Positions 23,463 through 37,800 of a DNA stretch of 64,000 nucleotides are shown here, in pieces. The translations under genes were made by a program, and so were the position numbers. This DNA comes from Datura wrightii (taxonomy: Eukaryota; Streptophyta; Magnoliopsida; Solanales; Solanaceae): NCBI GenBank assembly GCA_035772735.1, contig JASDFA010000010.1:158288501-158352500 (forward strand), written 5' to 3'. Position 1 is the stretch's first letter. Each line of letters starts with the position of its first letter. The notes under the pieces are model-generated. The model ran no database searches. It saw only the letters and a list, made by a program, of their open reading frames with translations, and was not told the origin of the DNA.

Positions 23463-26399
23463 ACTCCCCACAAATAAGATAGAAATGACGTGGAAAAAGT
23501 TTTGAGGGGTCATTGTATCCATGCTATATATGCATTAAAAATTATTACATCACAAAGATTTTTCATATATTAGTTATACATAGTATAAATATAATAGCAA
23601 ATAAAGTGCATTAGTTTTACGTAACTTGAAAAGGTGTACCAAACAAAATTAGTAATACACACAGCTAATGTATATATTATTTTTTCTCATCATTGTAATG
23701 TCCAACCTTGGAACTTGCTCAATTTGTTCATGTTTACTTGTTCATATTTGAATTGACATACTGTTTAAAAAATATTAAATAAAATACGTAATAATTTTAC
23801 CTATATCACTCTCAATTATTATAAATCATTACTATTGAAAAATGAATTGAAGTATACTTAATAATAAGGGTAAAAAATATATAAAATGGCAAAATTATTT
23901 CTCAATTTTTAAAATAAAATGAGTAAAAACGAACATTCATTTCTAATAAAGAAATAATATTTTTGGAACTAAAACCTTTACTTTCCTAAAAATGTTTACG
24001 TTAACAGCTGTTAAATCTTGTTGGTCATTATTTGCTTTGTTGTATCCACCTATCTTTAGTTGGTAATTAAGACACTTCATCCAGTACATGAATTATCTTG
24101 TCTTCCTTTCTTTCTTTCTTTTATAAAAAATCAATTAAGCTAAGTTGGATTCCTTGTGTTTAACATAACACTCAATTGAACAAACTAACGTGTAATAATA
24201 TTGTCAAATTTTGTTCTTCTAAAACAAACACCTCTCTTCTTCTCCTTTTTTGTTTTTTCTGTTGTTCTTTTCGGGGTCATTTCGCATGCTGAATAAGTAT
24301 AAATAATTTCTAACTTATTTCATGTTTGATTACTTATTCTAAGATTAATAGTACTGAAACTAATTATTTTTATAGGAGGATATGAATTAGTTATACATAA
24401 ATAAAAAATGAAAATAACAAAAATACCATTCAAATTTTTTTTTTCTATTTATAATATAACAAATCAAACAATTGATAAAAGATAATATTAAGATACCTAA
24501 TCGAAGCACAACTTTCGTGTTCAAACCAAACGACTCCTAAAAGTTAAAGAGTAAGGATGGAATGATGAAATATCAGTTTTATATTTTTTTTAAAAAAAAA
24601 CAAATGCAAAAGAAATAAAGAGTGATGAAATATGATTTATTCCTATTTTTGGACAGACATATATAATAGCACTTCCCTTACTGCAATAATATCCATGTGA
24701 GAACGTACTTTTTGTTCCCACATTGACGATGCCTTTTGATAAACCATGAAAAATAGATTAAAAGAAAAAAAGAAGGAATTTAGTCAAGAAAAATCCTTGT
24801 ACTATTGTTAGTAATTTGTGCATAACTTAAATAGATCTTAGAAATATAGTAATAAATAATAATATAAAAAATTATTATATTTTTGGTGTGTATATAATTT
24901 AGATTACTTGAAGTTATAAGTTAACCAAGAAAACGACATAAGAAAACAATACATTGGTTATTCACCAATCACGCCACCGTGTATTCTCTTCTTCTTATCC
25001 TTTCTTGAAAAGCATTTTTCACCGTTATTTGATCTTGAAGTACTCTTACATTTAATTATAATTTTACACTATTCATTTTCTGATTTAAAATATGATACTA
25101 TATACACACTAGTTACTCCCTTGTCATCATACTATATCTCTTGTTTATTTTGTCAAATTTTCAAGAATTTGTTTGTTTTACGTTGATTGTCGAGTTTATC
25201 GTAATTTTTATCCTATATCGAATTTTGGAATCAATTATGCAACCAAACTCTCGGAGTTAATTCTCAACTTTAATTAATGTATCTATGTACAATTGGAAAT
25301 TCAGAAAGAATGATCTATATGGAGTATACTACTGAGAAAAGGATAAAACATTCTTCCCAAGAGAGATTATTTGTCAGTGAATTTTCATATCAGAGAAGAA
25401 AAAAAAAAGAAAAGAAAAGGTGAGTGGTGCAGTAGGGGAGTTATGGAGATCGTTTTGGATTTGTTGGGTCCTCTTAATTTTACGCAACTTTGGACAAAAC
25501 ATGCAGAATTGGCGCCCCACTCTTCTTTTTTCTTTATTTACATATATAAAATAAATATATCAAACCTGTCCTAATGATAAAAGGTCTTCAATATCCTTCA
25601 TTATTTGTCTTCATCTTCATAAATTAATTAATTTCACCATTGTAGATTTTTGTTTTGTTTTTCTCCTTTTTGTATAACCAAAAAATACTTGTGACCAAAG
25701 GGTAAAGCAAATACTAATTTCCAATTTTTTAATCAATTTTTTAAATAAATGGTATCGTTCTATATTTAGTCTTAGTATGGATTTAACTAAAAATAAAACA
25801 TAATAAATAAGTAATATCTACTAATTTAAAAATATATTTTTAACGTATTACAAAACTTTATTTGAACGTTGCAAGAAGCCGATCGTCATATTTAACACGT
25901 TTAGTAGAATTTATGTTCCTCTTTTCTTTAAGTAAAATATGGGTAATCAAGAAATTCATATAGTAAATATCAAGGGAGTCGTAAATATCTATTTCTATTA
26001 AAATAAAATATAATTAGTTAAATTTGAATTTAAAATAACGAGCCTCAATAATTACACATAATATAATAATAATATGAATCAACTTAAATGAAGAAATGGA
26101 GATTCATATCACGCCCTTAAGTTAAAAGTACGACATTGTAATTGTTTGTTATTATTGTTCTTGTTTATTTACCCATAGTGACATTTAAAGTCAGTCACAA
26201 GTTTCAGAAAAAAGTTTATTTCTTATATTAAAGATGCCTACCTCTAATTTAAGAGCTGAAAAATAAAAGAAAAGAAAATATCAAACATTACATATGTTCT
26301 GTACTTTTAGTCGAGGTCTCTGAAAATAGTTTTCCTATTCCATAAAAATATAAATAAATTTTTTATTCGGCGAGTATAGAGATAAGGTCTTTATATATT
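23463..26399. other. AT-rich intergenic region
   Basis: No gene recognised in nearly 3 kb. Sequence on both sides of the outer LTR (18530-18687 and 23458-23660) contains TATTTGGTA and GGTGTACCAAACAAAATTAGTAATACAC, so the LTR may have landed in an older MITE. A similar foldback-like stretch spans about 24280-24540. Confidence 0.45.
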
Positions 26400-26690
26400 T
26401 AGGGATCGTTTGGCAACTGACTAGGGTTATGAATGTACTAGTAATACATGAATTAATTATGATGAAATTTATATATTATTTTATGCAGCAATTAGTTATG
26501 CAGAATTTAACTATTCATATATTACTCATTCTATTTCCTATCCTGCAAAAAATAATAGATAAATTCTCTCATAATTTATATATATATTAATCACATAGAT
26601 CTCTAAATTGTTAATCAAACACTGTATTAATTTTTCATATAAATAACTTAACTCCCGGCCAACTACCAAATATATATATAATTTAATACA
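26400..26690. mobile_element. MITE-like insertion upstream of the receptor kinase gene
   Basis: The stretch opens with GGGATCGTTTGGCAACTG and closes with GGCCAACTACCAAATATATA, whose reverse complement matches the opening imperfectly. The interior is AT-rich and rich in TAATACATG-type motifs. It lies 370-660 bp before the RLK start codon. Ends and target duplication are uncertain. Confidence 0.5.
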
Positions 26691-27056
26691 TGACTCTCAT
26701 GTAAACGAGAAAAAGAAAAAGATGCCTCTTCAAATTTCACACCATGAAAGATGTAGCAGAAGGAATAAAAGAAGAAAAAGAAAAATAAAGTATGAGGAAA
26801 AGTGCTAGACTTGACACTTGCTCTCAAGAGCAGAGACAGTACTTCAATCATGACATCCATCAACTGGTAGTTGACCATAATCACAGACTGATTTAACAGC
26901 TAAGTTTTTTTTTCTTTCTTTTCCCCACTCCCTTTTTTCTTCTACTACTACTGGTACATTTCTCTCTGGTATGAGTCTCTAGCATTTCTTGGTTCTTGCA
27001 GCATATTCAGCAAACAAAAATAAAAAAGCAAATAGCTCCATTTAATTATATACAGA

Positions 27057-29904
27057 ATGCTGGCTAGTTCTGTTTCAGTTACACAGTCAAATCTGACAAT
27101 GGTGCTGTTAATCATCCTCATGATTCATGCTTTCATGTTTGTGACTACTTCCTCGGATCTTAGCACCGACCGTGCTGCTCTTTTAGCCTTTCGCTCTGCC
27201 GTGGGTGGCCGTACATTTCTCTGGAACACCACCAGCACCTCCCCATGCAACTGGGCTGGTGTACAATGCGAAAACAGCCGTGTTACCGTCCTCCGGCTAC
27301 CGGCCTCTGCTCTCTCCGGTACCCTTCCGGTGAACACGATTTCTAACCTCACTCGTCTTCGGACACTTAGTCTTCGTCTCAACCGCCTTTCGGGTCCTCT
27401 CCCTTCTGATCTCTCGAAATGTGTTGAGCTCCGGAACATTTATCTCCAGGGTAACTTTTTCTCCGGCTCTGTTCCTTCTTCTCTATCGTCCGGGCTTCAC
27501 TCTTTAGTCCGGCTGAATCTTGCTGATAACAATTTTTCTGGAGAAATCCCATATGGATTTAACAATTTGACCCGATTGAGGACACTTTTTCTTGAGAAAA
27601 ACCAGTTTTCGGGTTCTATACCTGAGCTAAAGTTTCCCAATCTCGAACAGTTTAATGTGTCTTTCAATAAATTAAATGGGTCTATTCCGAAAAGTTTGGA
27701 GCTAATGCCGGTGAGTGCCTTTGTTGGGAACTCACTCTGTGGACAGCCTCTTAATATTTGTCCAGGAAATAAGACTCAGCCTGCTATAGCCACTGCTGGA
27801 ATCGAAATTGGGAATTCCGATAACAAGAAAAAGAAGCTATCTGGTGGAGCTATTTCTGGTATTGTCATTGGGTCTTTTGCAGGATTTTTTATTCTTTTGT
27901 CGATTTTGTTTGTATTAGGTAGGATGAGAAGTGGTGATAAAACGAGGTCTTTTGATGTTGAGACAATTAAGCAACCGGAAACAGAAGTTTCTGGGGAGAA
28001 GCAAATTGAGAAACCCGACAATGGAGGTGTAAATAATGTGAATCCAGTGGCAGCAACAGCAGCAGCGGCTGTTACAGCATTGAGTAGTGGTGATGAGAAC
28101 TGGGGAGAAAATGGGGCTAAAAAGCTTGTGTTTTTTGGAGATTATTATAAAGCATTTGATTTGGAGGATCTGTTGAGAGCATCCGCAGAGGTTCTTGGAA
28201 AGGGGACGTTTGGAACAGCTTATAAGGCAGTTTTGGAGATAGGTACAATTGTTGCTGTTAAGAGATTGAAAGATGTGTCAATATCTGAAAGAGAATGCAA
28301 GGAGAAAATTGAAACAGTTGGAGCAATGAATCATGAGAATTTGGTGCCTCTCAGGGCATATTATTTCAGCAGGGAGGAGAAACTTCTTGTCTTTGACTAT
28401 ATGCCAATGGGGAGCTTGTCTGCACTTCTTCATGGTAAGTTATAGTTACACCCTTTCACTACCGATCTATGTTTCTTATACTCTCCAAAAATGTTAGCGC
28501 ATTGGTGTTGGATTGGTGTCGGATCCTCAAAAAAGATGTACTACATTCGGTGGATCCGATACAACATTCAATAACATGGATCCTCACTTTTGAAGGGTTC
28601 AACATGCCACTACGCAACAATATTTTAGAGTCCGAATAACATTGCTGCGAATATCTGGTGGTTTTACTTCCTTTTCCCTTATTATCTACTATATTTTGTT
28701 CCAGATTTTGATATTCTGTTGGAGGCATGCTACTTACCTCTGTGCAATGCATGTTGTTTTTTTCTTTCTTAGTAGTATTAGAGGAGTTAGTTTGACTTGT
28801 TGCTTACAGTGTAACATGCAATTTCCGAATTAGGGCCTTCAATCCAATGAAAATGTGATCCTAGAATTAAGCATTAATTTCTTATCATTACCTTAGTCTT
28901 TATCATGTAAAGCATGCTTCTAATATAAGTATGCTAAATCTAAAGTTGTCTGTAATTAAAAGCAATAAGTAGTTCTCCATTTGGTTTAGTGATTTCATTA
29001 TAGCCAAAGGACCCTTTTGTTGTTTTGTAGGTACCCAGTGGATACAGGGGAAAATTGCACTTGGCCCTACACTTGTAGGGTTTATCATTATATGTTCTTT
29101 TTCTATACACAGCATCTGTATAGGACTAGAATTTTGAATCTCTGAAACTAATTGTTCAGCTGGCACGTTAATCTTGTATGAACTTAGCTTGTACATTTTT
29201 CGCCTGTGGAACACTTGAAACTAGTTAAAGCGAGCTAAGAATGCTGCAGCCTACTTTATACTCACTACAATTTCTTTAAATTATTACTAGGAAGCAAAGG
29301 GGCAGGCAGAACACCATTGAATTGGGAAATCAGGTCCAGCATTGCCCTCGGAATTGCGCATGGCATCGAATACCTTCACTCCCAAGGTCCTAATGTTTCC
29401 CATGGGAACATCAAATCATCAAATGTTCTCCTCACCAAATCATACGAAGCACGCGTATCAGATTTTGGCCTGGCTAACTTGGTTGGACCGTCATCCTCCC
29501 CTACTCGAGTTGTAGGATATCGTGCTCCAGAGGTAACTGATCCTCGCAAGGTTTCCCAAAAGGCTGATGTGTATAGCTTTGGAGTATTACTCTTGGAGCT
29601 TCTTACTGGAAAAGCACCTAGTCATGCCCTCTTGAATGAAGAAGGAGTTGACTTGCCAAGGTGGGTTCAATCTGTCGTTCGCGAGGAATGGCCTTCTGAA
29701 GTTTTTGATATTGAGCTCCTCAGGTACCAGACTGCTGAAGAAGAGATGGTCCAACTCTTGCAGCTAGCAATAGATTGTACAGCTCAATATCCTGATAACC
29801 GACCTTCAATGCCCGAGATCTCTAAACAGATTGAAGAGCTTCGACGTTTAACCTCGCGTGATGATAAGCATCAACTCTCTGATCTTGCCAATGCAACAGA
29901 GTGA
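27057..29904 (+). CDS. RKL1: LRR-III receptor-like kinase, probably catalytically inactive (RKL1/RLK902-like)
   Basis: A single-pass plasma-membrane receptor-like protein. Two exons (27057-28434 and 29291-29904) give 663 residues with a clean splice inside the codon for Gly460. Order of parts: signal peptide (about 1-33), LRR N-terminal cap with SPCNWAGVQC (62-71), about five leucine-rich repeats (75-225), a short juxtamembrane linker, one transmembrane helix (about 264-288), then a kinase domain from about 375. The glycine loop GKGTFG (381-386), VAVK lysine (402) and DFG (517-519) are intact. The HRD motif is HGN (497-499), so the catalytic Asp is missing, as in many LRR-III members annotated as probable inactive kinases. 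The single intron inside the kinase domain is typical of this clade. The gene is convergent with the IRE-type kinase. The upstream CT-rich tract at 26905-26945 is a likely core-promoter Y patch. Confidence 0.94.
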
Positions 29905-31864
29905 AGTGATCATTATTAGTCCCTCCAGTATGTGCAGTAACTAAAGCTAAACTCAGATTCATCACCAATATACTGAGTCAATCTTTTAAGCATATTGAAC
30001 CTGTGGTTTGTTGGTGGAGGGGGGGTCTCGTCTTCTTTCGGTTTGAATTAACAGAGTATGGTCCCTTTGTCTCCATCTTTCTGTTTAGTAGACCAGTAGT
30101 TGCCCCTTTCATTTTCCTTTTGTGGGGGGCCAACCCAATATCTGTACCATTTATTCTTGTTGGGAGGATAATGCTTTCTGTAATTATTACTACTTCAGCT
30201 TTTACTTTTGCCTTTTCTGTTGTAACTGTCAATGGCAGTTCTATAAGTATTTGTGGCATGCGTGCATGTGATTCTTGATATGCTGAAGCCAGCAGGGAAA
30301 CTACATGGAGAATTGTTCTGAGAGTTCTGAATACTACATTTAAGAGAAATTCAGTTTAATCACTTGTAAAGGGATAAATATACCGACTTGATCTTCATTG
30401 TCCACCAGCATGCTACCTTTAAGAAATAAAGTGAAGCTATTCAACCTCTTTGTTAGAAGTTCATTCAAGATATTTCTACTTGTTGAAACTTTATTTCCGG
30501 TAGTCCAAAAACCCAACAAGAGGCTTGCCACGGAGTGACATTTTACGATCATGAAGAAATAGTTAGGAGTGGTGTATTCTGAGCTGAAGCTACAGCTCGC
30601 AAAGAATGGTCAGTTGAAATACATGAAAGTTCATAGTGCATATAGATCAAATATTACTTTTTACACATCAAAATCGTAAATATTCCAAACAAAAATCCCG
30701 ATTTCATCATATGCGTGTATGTGCTATAGTGGTCCATGTTTTATTATCTCAAATACCAAAGATTTCACACCTTTTGAGAATGAGCAGACACTGATTTTTT
30801 AGTGGTTTGTTCATAATTGCGTAAATATGCTGTGGCACCAAAGCTTTGATAGGGTCACCTTCCTTGAATCTTGGCAGACTTTTTATTTTTTATTTTTAAT
30901 GTCGCTGAAGAGAAAAACCCACTGCCGCTATTTTTTGAGTGCACATAAAGTAAACCACACTTTAGTGTAATAACCCGCAAATAAAAAAAGTAAAACACAC
31001 TAGACAAGGAGCTCGACCAAGAAAACTTTCGAACCTAAGACTTCCTTGAAGGATCACCTGCTCAAGGGATTTCAAACCTTAAGACCCCCTTCCACCTACT
31101 CAACCAACTTGCATCGACAAGGGTATCATTATTACTCATGCTAGAAAAATGCTTAATATAATTACGGTGAAGACATAGCGAACTTGATGTCGTTGAGATA
31201 AGTTACATCTTACATAATACGTCGACCAACTAATTATTAGAATAGTAATTACATCTCTAGTAATTTAATTAGCCAGTAACAAGAGAGGACAGCAGAACTA
31301 GCAGATACTTTCGCAAGAGAAGAAACAGAAGAAGGTGATGGTTGCAAGTACCACTTCACTTTCCTCAACTAGTAGTATTAAGGGAATGGATAAGACCAAA
31401 ATTTGAGGCAACAAGTCCAATCCCTTTCAAAACAGGATATCTGTTCTCATTGCTGTAGAGGGACCATTACAAAGCAAATCAAAAAACTTGAAGTCAAAAA
31501 AAACACAAGGCATCCTCATGGCCATGCATGAGAACAAAAACAGATACACGGTTGGCAAACTTAAATAAAAACGATTCAAAGCACAACCTCACAGCAATGA
31601 GATTTCTGTATCATGAAAACGCATCATATCCCCAATAGTCACGATCATGATCTTTAAGCTGCTTCTATATCTGCAAGGGAACAAAAAGGAAAATTTGAAA
31701 CCGTGAAGAGAATAGAAGTAACTTAAGAAAAATTGCATTAGACTTAGTCGTATACATACATTTACAAGGTATAAAGACAAGGAGATGATTGGCAGGCGTT
31801 CAGTTTGATTCTACCAGCCAAGAAACAGAAGTTTGGATACTGTCACAGGCATGGTTCCCTGGAA
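29905..31864. other. Convergent intergenic region (3' UTRs of RLK and IRE genes)
   Basis: The RLK 3' UTR probably extends to about 30260. The IRE-type gene's 3' UTR occupies the right part. The segment 31300-31864 is homologous, in inverted orientation, to 51090-51640. Likely splice sites for an intron within this UTR are near 31770 (donor) and 31668 (acceptor, CCCTTGCAG on the minus strand). Confidence 0.55.
30985..31125 (-). mobile_element. Possible tRNA-derived SINE
   Basis: On the minus strand, GGTTGAGTAGGTGG resembles a polymerase III A-box and TTAGGTTCGAAAG, about 70 bases later, resembles a B-box. No clear target duplication was found. Confidence 0.4.
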
Positions 31865-34800
31865 CTATACATTAGGATTTGATGGCTGATCATCTTTCAA
31901 ACCTTTTGTAAGCAAATCATAGTTGATTGATGCAAGCTGGGAGAGATTCTGTTGAAAGAAGTGAAGAAAATTAGTGGTAGCATTGTAAGGATTAACTCAT
32001 GAACTGAATATAGGTTTCTACAATCTAATTCCCATCAACTATTTTGAGCACCAAAAATAGTATCACATGTAATTAAAGAGGCAAAATTTGGTCAACCAAA
32101 GCAGGGAATATTATGTTAGAACAAATGAGAGAACAAAGTTAGAGGATGCTGAAATGTCATGAGTTCTTTATTAGTGCAAACAAACTTAGTAATCTCCTAA
32201 TCATAAACAACTAACTGCAGCTCAAAGGTAAAACAAAAGTTCAAAGTAGATGCAAAAAATATTAAACTGTAAGTCATCAAGTTAAAGTGATTTAAGAATT
32301 GCATAAACAGCTGCAGTTCCAATTGTATTATTTAGATTCAAAGATAAATCTGAATTGGATGAAACGAAAAAGCCAGCCATAACCTGACAATTTTCATGTA
32401 TTCACTCAAGCCTTAAGATCTTCCAGTTCTAACTAATGTGATTTCATCATCCAAATAACATCCAGCCATAAAAAGTAGACAATCCTGAATAGAATGTTGT
32501 GCAACAAGAAATTACCTTAAAAGAGAAGTTATTGAAAGGATAGTTGACAGAAGAGCCTGACTCAAATTTTGCAATACCAGCACACTCATCACCCTGCAAA
32601 TTATTTCGTCGAAACTAGACTTATTAAATGAAAAATCAACAGAGATCCACGAAATAAATTGACTTAAAACATGTTAAGAGTTAACACGCCAGTCCTTTAT
32701 TTTATATTTAATTCATTTTGTGGGTATAACCAACATACCAGTTCATCTTGGCGATTATCTAGACAGCTGCTACTACCACTAACACTACCATCATCACTAG
32801 AATCGTCATATTCACTGGCTGCATAAACATGTTCATCTGAAGGATTCCAAGAGAAGCGACTTGTGAAGTAACTAGTATCCAGTGCACCTTCTGATGCAGG
32901 CACGAATGCAGCCTGAGAAAAAGTACAAGCGTTGGTGCAACACCAATGGGTAGAGAAAAAAAGATTGACCCATCTACTAATATAACAACAACACAACTAT
33001 GCCTCAATTCCAAACTATGTGGGGTCGGCTATGTTTTCATGGCTTGGTGCTAGGAAACATCTGTTAGTACAGATCCACCTATGTAAAAAGGAATCACTTT
33101 TATGAATAAAATATATCGCAGCCAAACCTTCTGTCTAGCAAGTGTATCCCAGTTAATATCTCTAAAAAATGGATGCTGCTTCACCTACATAAGGATCATA
33201 GTCATTCTACAATTTATTCTCGAGATCTCAAATGAACAGATGTAACAAGGTTCAATATCAAAGTTACTTGTGAAAAAGAACATCACCTCTGATGCTCCTC
33301 CAGCTCCAAGTCTCATATTAGGATCTTCTGTTAGTAATCTGAGATTTACCACGATAGTAGCTTTCAAAAGTTGAGAGACAGAACCAAACATGTTCTACAA
33401 TAGATAAGTTACAAAAAGAAGAATATTGTGTTTATTATTACCAAAGTCTAATAATGCTAATCTTAGCAGCAACACCTCAAATTCCAGGAATCAATTCAGC
33501 AGCAATTAATTATAGTTCAAACCCAGCCTGCAAACATTTTTGGCAGACTAGATCTACTCCAAATTTATAATTACCACCTTTATCCTTTTCATAGTAAGAT
33601 TCTTCTTCTGTTCCATTGGGAAGGACTTGTTTTTCTTCACAGCTCAACGGAAGTAATGTCTACTCTTCGGAAAATTATAGAAGACTTCCTTAATGGAGAA
33701 AATATAAACTAAAAGTTTTTGGCATCTAATAGAGGGTCATGATTGTTAACTGATTTTAGAGTATTGCTAGGCAAGCTTTTCATTATAACTGACTTGCTTT
33801 TTACTAAAACGTCAACTGCATTCTAATGATCCACTGTCTCTCTCAAATTCACCAAACTAATGCCTCATAACTCAAGCATGCCTGATAACATAGAGCCTCC
33901 ATCTACATTTCTTTATCCCAGAAGTTAAATGAGAACTGGCAAAAAGCGGAAGGTTCTTGGAAATGAACTTGCCAACTGAAATTTAAGAAAATGAAAAAGG
34001 GACTTCAAATAACAACCAGAATGATTCTCTTACCGGTCAATCAGATCTTGTGCTTCAGCGCTCATTTCCTCGGGAACCAGTGGCCAAGGTATCTTACGAT
34101 TAAGAATATTATCGAATATTTTCTAAACGTGAACCCGAAAAGAAAAAAGAGAAAGAGAAACACGACATCAGAAGTGCTTCATAGAACATTAACTTCATCA
34201 ACACAGTACATAAGGAGAGACTCTGCTCAGAGAAAGCTACAGTAAGCAAAAAAAAAGCATAAAGGTATCAGAATTGCAAACACTGAACTATTTAGACTAA
34301 GTGCTACATACATTTTTGATAATGATTCAAGTGTTGCATACATCAAACTGCTCGACATCAGATAAAAGAGATAAAACTGCATATCTATGCTTTAACCCAC
34401 TTTTTTTTGTTCTTTTCTTGAACTCTCCCATCGAAATACCAGATTTGAGTAAACACTTTTCCTTGATTCCTCCTAAATTGCATTGACTTTAACTAAAGAT
34501 TCCATTTCCATTGAATTGGTTATTAACCATGTATGAGGTTGCCATCAAGCAACCGTTTCTCAGTGATTTAAGCACCTAGATCATAGCCTGCAAATTCACA
34601 AGTCAATTCCAATTGGACTTGCATGTAAATATCCAAAGCTATCTTAGTGCTTGACTTAATTTATACTGAAATTCTTATAGAAATATCCAATTAGCTTGGG
34701 ATTTAGCCATAGTTGATGTTGTTATCATCGTCATAATTTTATAAAAAAAATGTCCAACTCCAATTGGGTGCATGCCAGCACGACCCGTTATTGAGTCGTG

Positions 34801-37800
34801 GGAATGAGCTCTGTCAATGAAATCTCATAACCTTATCAGGAATCAAATGTGGTACTAACTTTTAGTCATAAAGCTTTTGGCATAAAATAAGCTACTTCAC
34901 TCTATAATCGTCAAGTAATCCACACATGCAAAACATATGCATATAAAGAACTGGTGTCACATCCAGAAAGACCTAGTTTGCATAAATTAGTAACTAGGAT
35001 TTACAGATTACATCTTTTGAAGGCTTCATATTTGGTAGGTTTGCAGGGAGAGAACTTGGATGCTGTACTATCTTTTAAAACATTTTAAGAAGTTTAAGAG
35101 AAAAATCTTTAATATTAAGCATAAGCAACATTAGTGACCATTTTTTCTTTTACTTTTTTAAATATAAACTAATCTACAGCTAAATGGTAGTATAGTACAA
35201 CTCCTTATGCCATAAGAGTTAACAAACTACATGGAAGAATAAGGACACAGATACAAATACGAAGACAACATATTAACCTGAGGATGCTCTGCATTAAAAG
35301 GAGGAATGCCAACAATCAACTCGAAGAGAATAATGCCCACGGACCACCAATCAGCCGTGAAACCTAAAAAGAATTATGTAGCTTATGATTAGAATTAAAT
35401 AGGAAACAGAAGGGCGTAAAAAAATGATCTCAAATCCAAATTGTTTTTATAAGAATGCCAGGTTATATTCAAGTTACTAGTCCAAGAAAAATTGGACAAA
35501 GAGTCAAGGAAAGTATGTCCAGATTTCTAGAGAAACGAATAATTTGGAGGGAACTCCCAATCTGTATGCCAACTCGCCCAGGCTCCCCTCTATATTCCAA
35601 GAATTTTAACTTGTAGTATGCATGAGTGCATATTACCATATTTACTTTCTTTCATATGGTAAATAATTTTATTGATGTGAGAAAAGCTCATGTACAAGCA
35701 GTACACCAAAATGTAGAGCCTACTGAAAATATGGCTCTCCAAAACACACCCATTCTTCTACGGTATGCACGAGCATAGTACCATATAAATAATTTTACAG
35801 ATGTGAGAAAAGGCTGATATAAAAGCAGTACACCAATAAGTAGAGTCTACAGAAAAATATGGCTCTCCAAAACACACCCATTCTTCTATACAAACCGAGG
35901 TCCCATGGGTGCACCAACATTAACAATGGACAAAAGACTATAACTCAAAAGTACAAAGCCATTCTCTAACCTTTCAGAAAGCTCTAATATTTCCCTTCCG
36001 TCTTCTAAATACCAAGATATGTATAGTACGATATCCATTTTTATCAATCCCAAGTTAATTGGATCATTAATATATACATATATATATGTGTGTGTGTGCG
36101 TGTGCGCGCACTCTAAGCATATAAAAGCCATCTTAATGCTAAGTTATTTTTTTTGGAGACATATTAAGCATTACTTAAAATTATAGATTATGAAACCACA
36201 CCTATCTCTGTCATACAAGTGTCCAATCAGAAAGGAAAATATTCCGAATAAAATCAAATGTAAAGTAAATGTAACGATTAAGGTTAATAGAGAAAGTCTG
36301 CATTGCCTATATGAACATTTTAATTTGATTGTGCTTTTGTTTAACAGTTAAGTCCATATTGCTTCCAAGAGAACACAAATCTTTTTTATGGCGGTACCAA
36401 GAGATTCAATTTGTTTGAGACAACTACCCTCCTTTTAAATCTAACTTATTATCTTTTATTTGTCTTAATCATATTGTTATCAACCATATTGTTTACTATA
36501 GACTGAGGCATATAGAGGTCTATAGGGACATAACCAGACTCTTACATGACCTCTCATTTACTTCTAGGCGTGCTAATTGCAAGTTCCATCAGATGTGATC
36601 ATTTCCAATCTCATTCAGACTTGTATTGTAATTGCAAATCGATCTTAACATTCACATTTTTACGACATTCATCTTGTGAATCTTTTTTTTTTTTTTAAAT
36701 CATCTTGTTACTCTTTTTTTTAAACAAAAATTCATCTTGTGAATTTGTTAGGCATCTACATTCACTCATTGTTGGTCTCAACCACTGCTCAATAGAAAAT
36801 TGTGCTTCACTTTGTTAGATGTTTTCCTATCGCATGTCACTTTTGTATTATTCCTCTGTTTCCATCATCCTATTTTAATATTGTTCTACATCTTCAACTA
36901 TCATGTCCAGAAAGATTTGAGTATAGATATCTGAATCCTCAGCATTCACGCACCACAATAATGTGTAATCTTACTTCACTCTCAGCCACAACATCCTCTC
37001 CATTGTAAACGTGTTTTTATAATCGATAAATCCCCAAGGGCCAATAGCGCATGGTTTGAACTCGGTAAAAATATCGTCTTCACGCTATTGACCGTGGCAG
37101 GGTTTGAACCCTTCATGTGAACCTAATCCATACATCAATTGATGCACTTTTACTACTAGACTGGACTAGTCTCTGTTGTAAACTTACCAGTGTAAATCCA
37201 AAATTGTTCTCTTTACCCTTGTAATTTCAAAAATTCTTTGCTCTGCCACTCTTTCCCTATGTTGTATTGTATGATAACTCATAAGTTCAATTCTACAATA
37301 GTTCATATTACTTGGGATATCTCCTTTGTTTTTGCAAATCGAAAAGTAGGTACTCCAATCTATCTGAGGAACTCCAGACCTCCATAAGTTGTATACCCAT
37401 TTGTACATCAGGTTTCCCAAACCCTCATATTTTTCAAGGTATCTTTTACTCAGTTGGCTCAGTTCTATGAATTAACAAAGGTTTCTTTAAATCACGGATG
37501 TAAAAGAATTTGTAAAGTTATTCTCGTAATTTGGAGGCGCCAACTAATAACAAAAAATTAAAACATTTAATTGCATATATAAATAATTAAAATCTCAATA
37601 GCAATAACATATTAGCAAATATTTCAATTCAAAAACTAAAAATAGATAAATTGAGTTGGGCAGAAACAAAAATAAAAGGACTACAATTTTTTTTAAAATA
37701 CTGGGCAGATTCACTTTAGAAGAAAATCGAAAACAGAGGATAGAATTAATTTAAGAAGAAGAAAAAAAACTGAGGTCGCTGGTCTGGACTCTAGTCTGAA

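Noticed and set aside
27125..27439. A 104-codon minus-strand frame opposite the receptor kinase
   Set aside because: It is arginine-rich and lies exactly antisense to the LRR coding exon; it is a shadow of that gene.
28500..28590. Short hairpin with GTGTCGGATCC and GGATCCGATAC in the receptor kinase intron
   Set aside because: It looks like a small MITE-type scrap, but ends and target duplication could not be defined, so it is not listed as an element.
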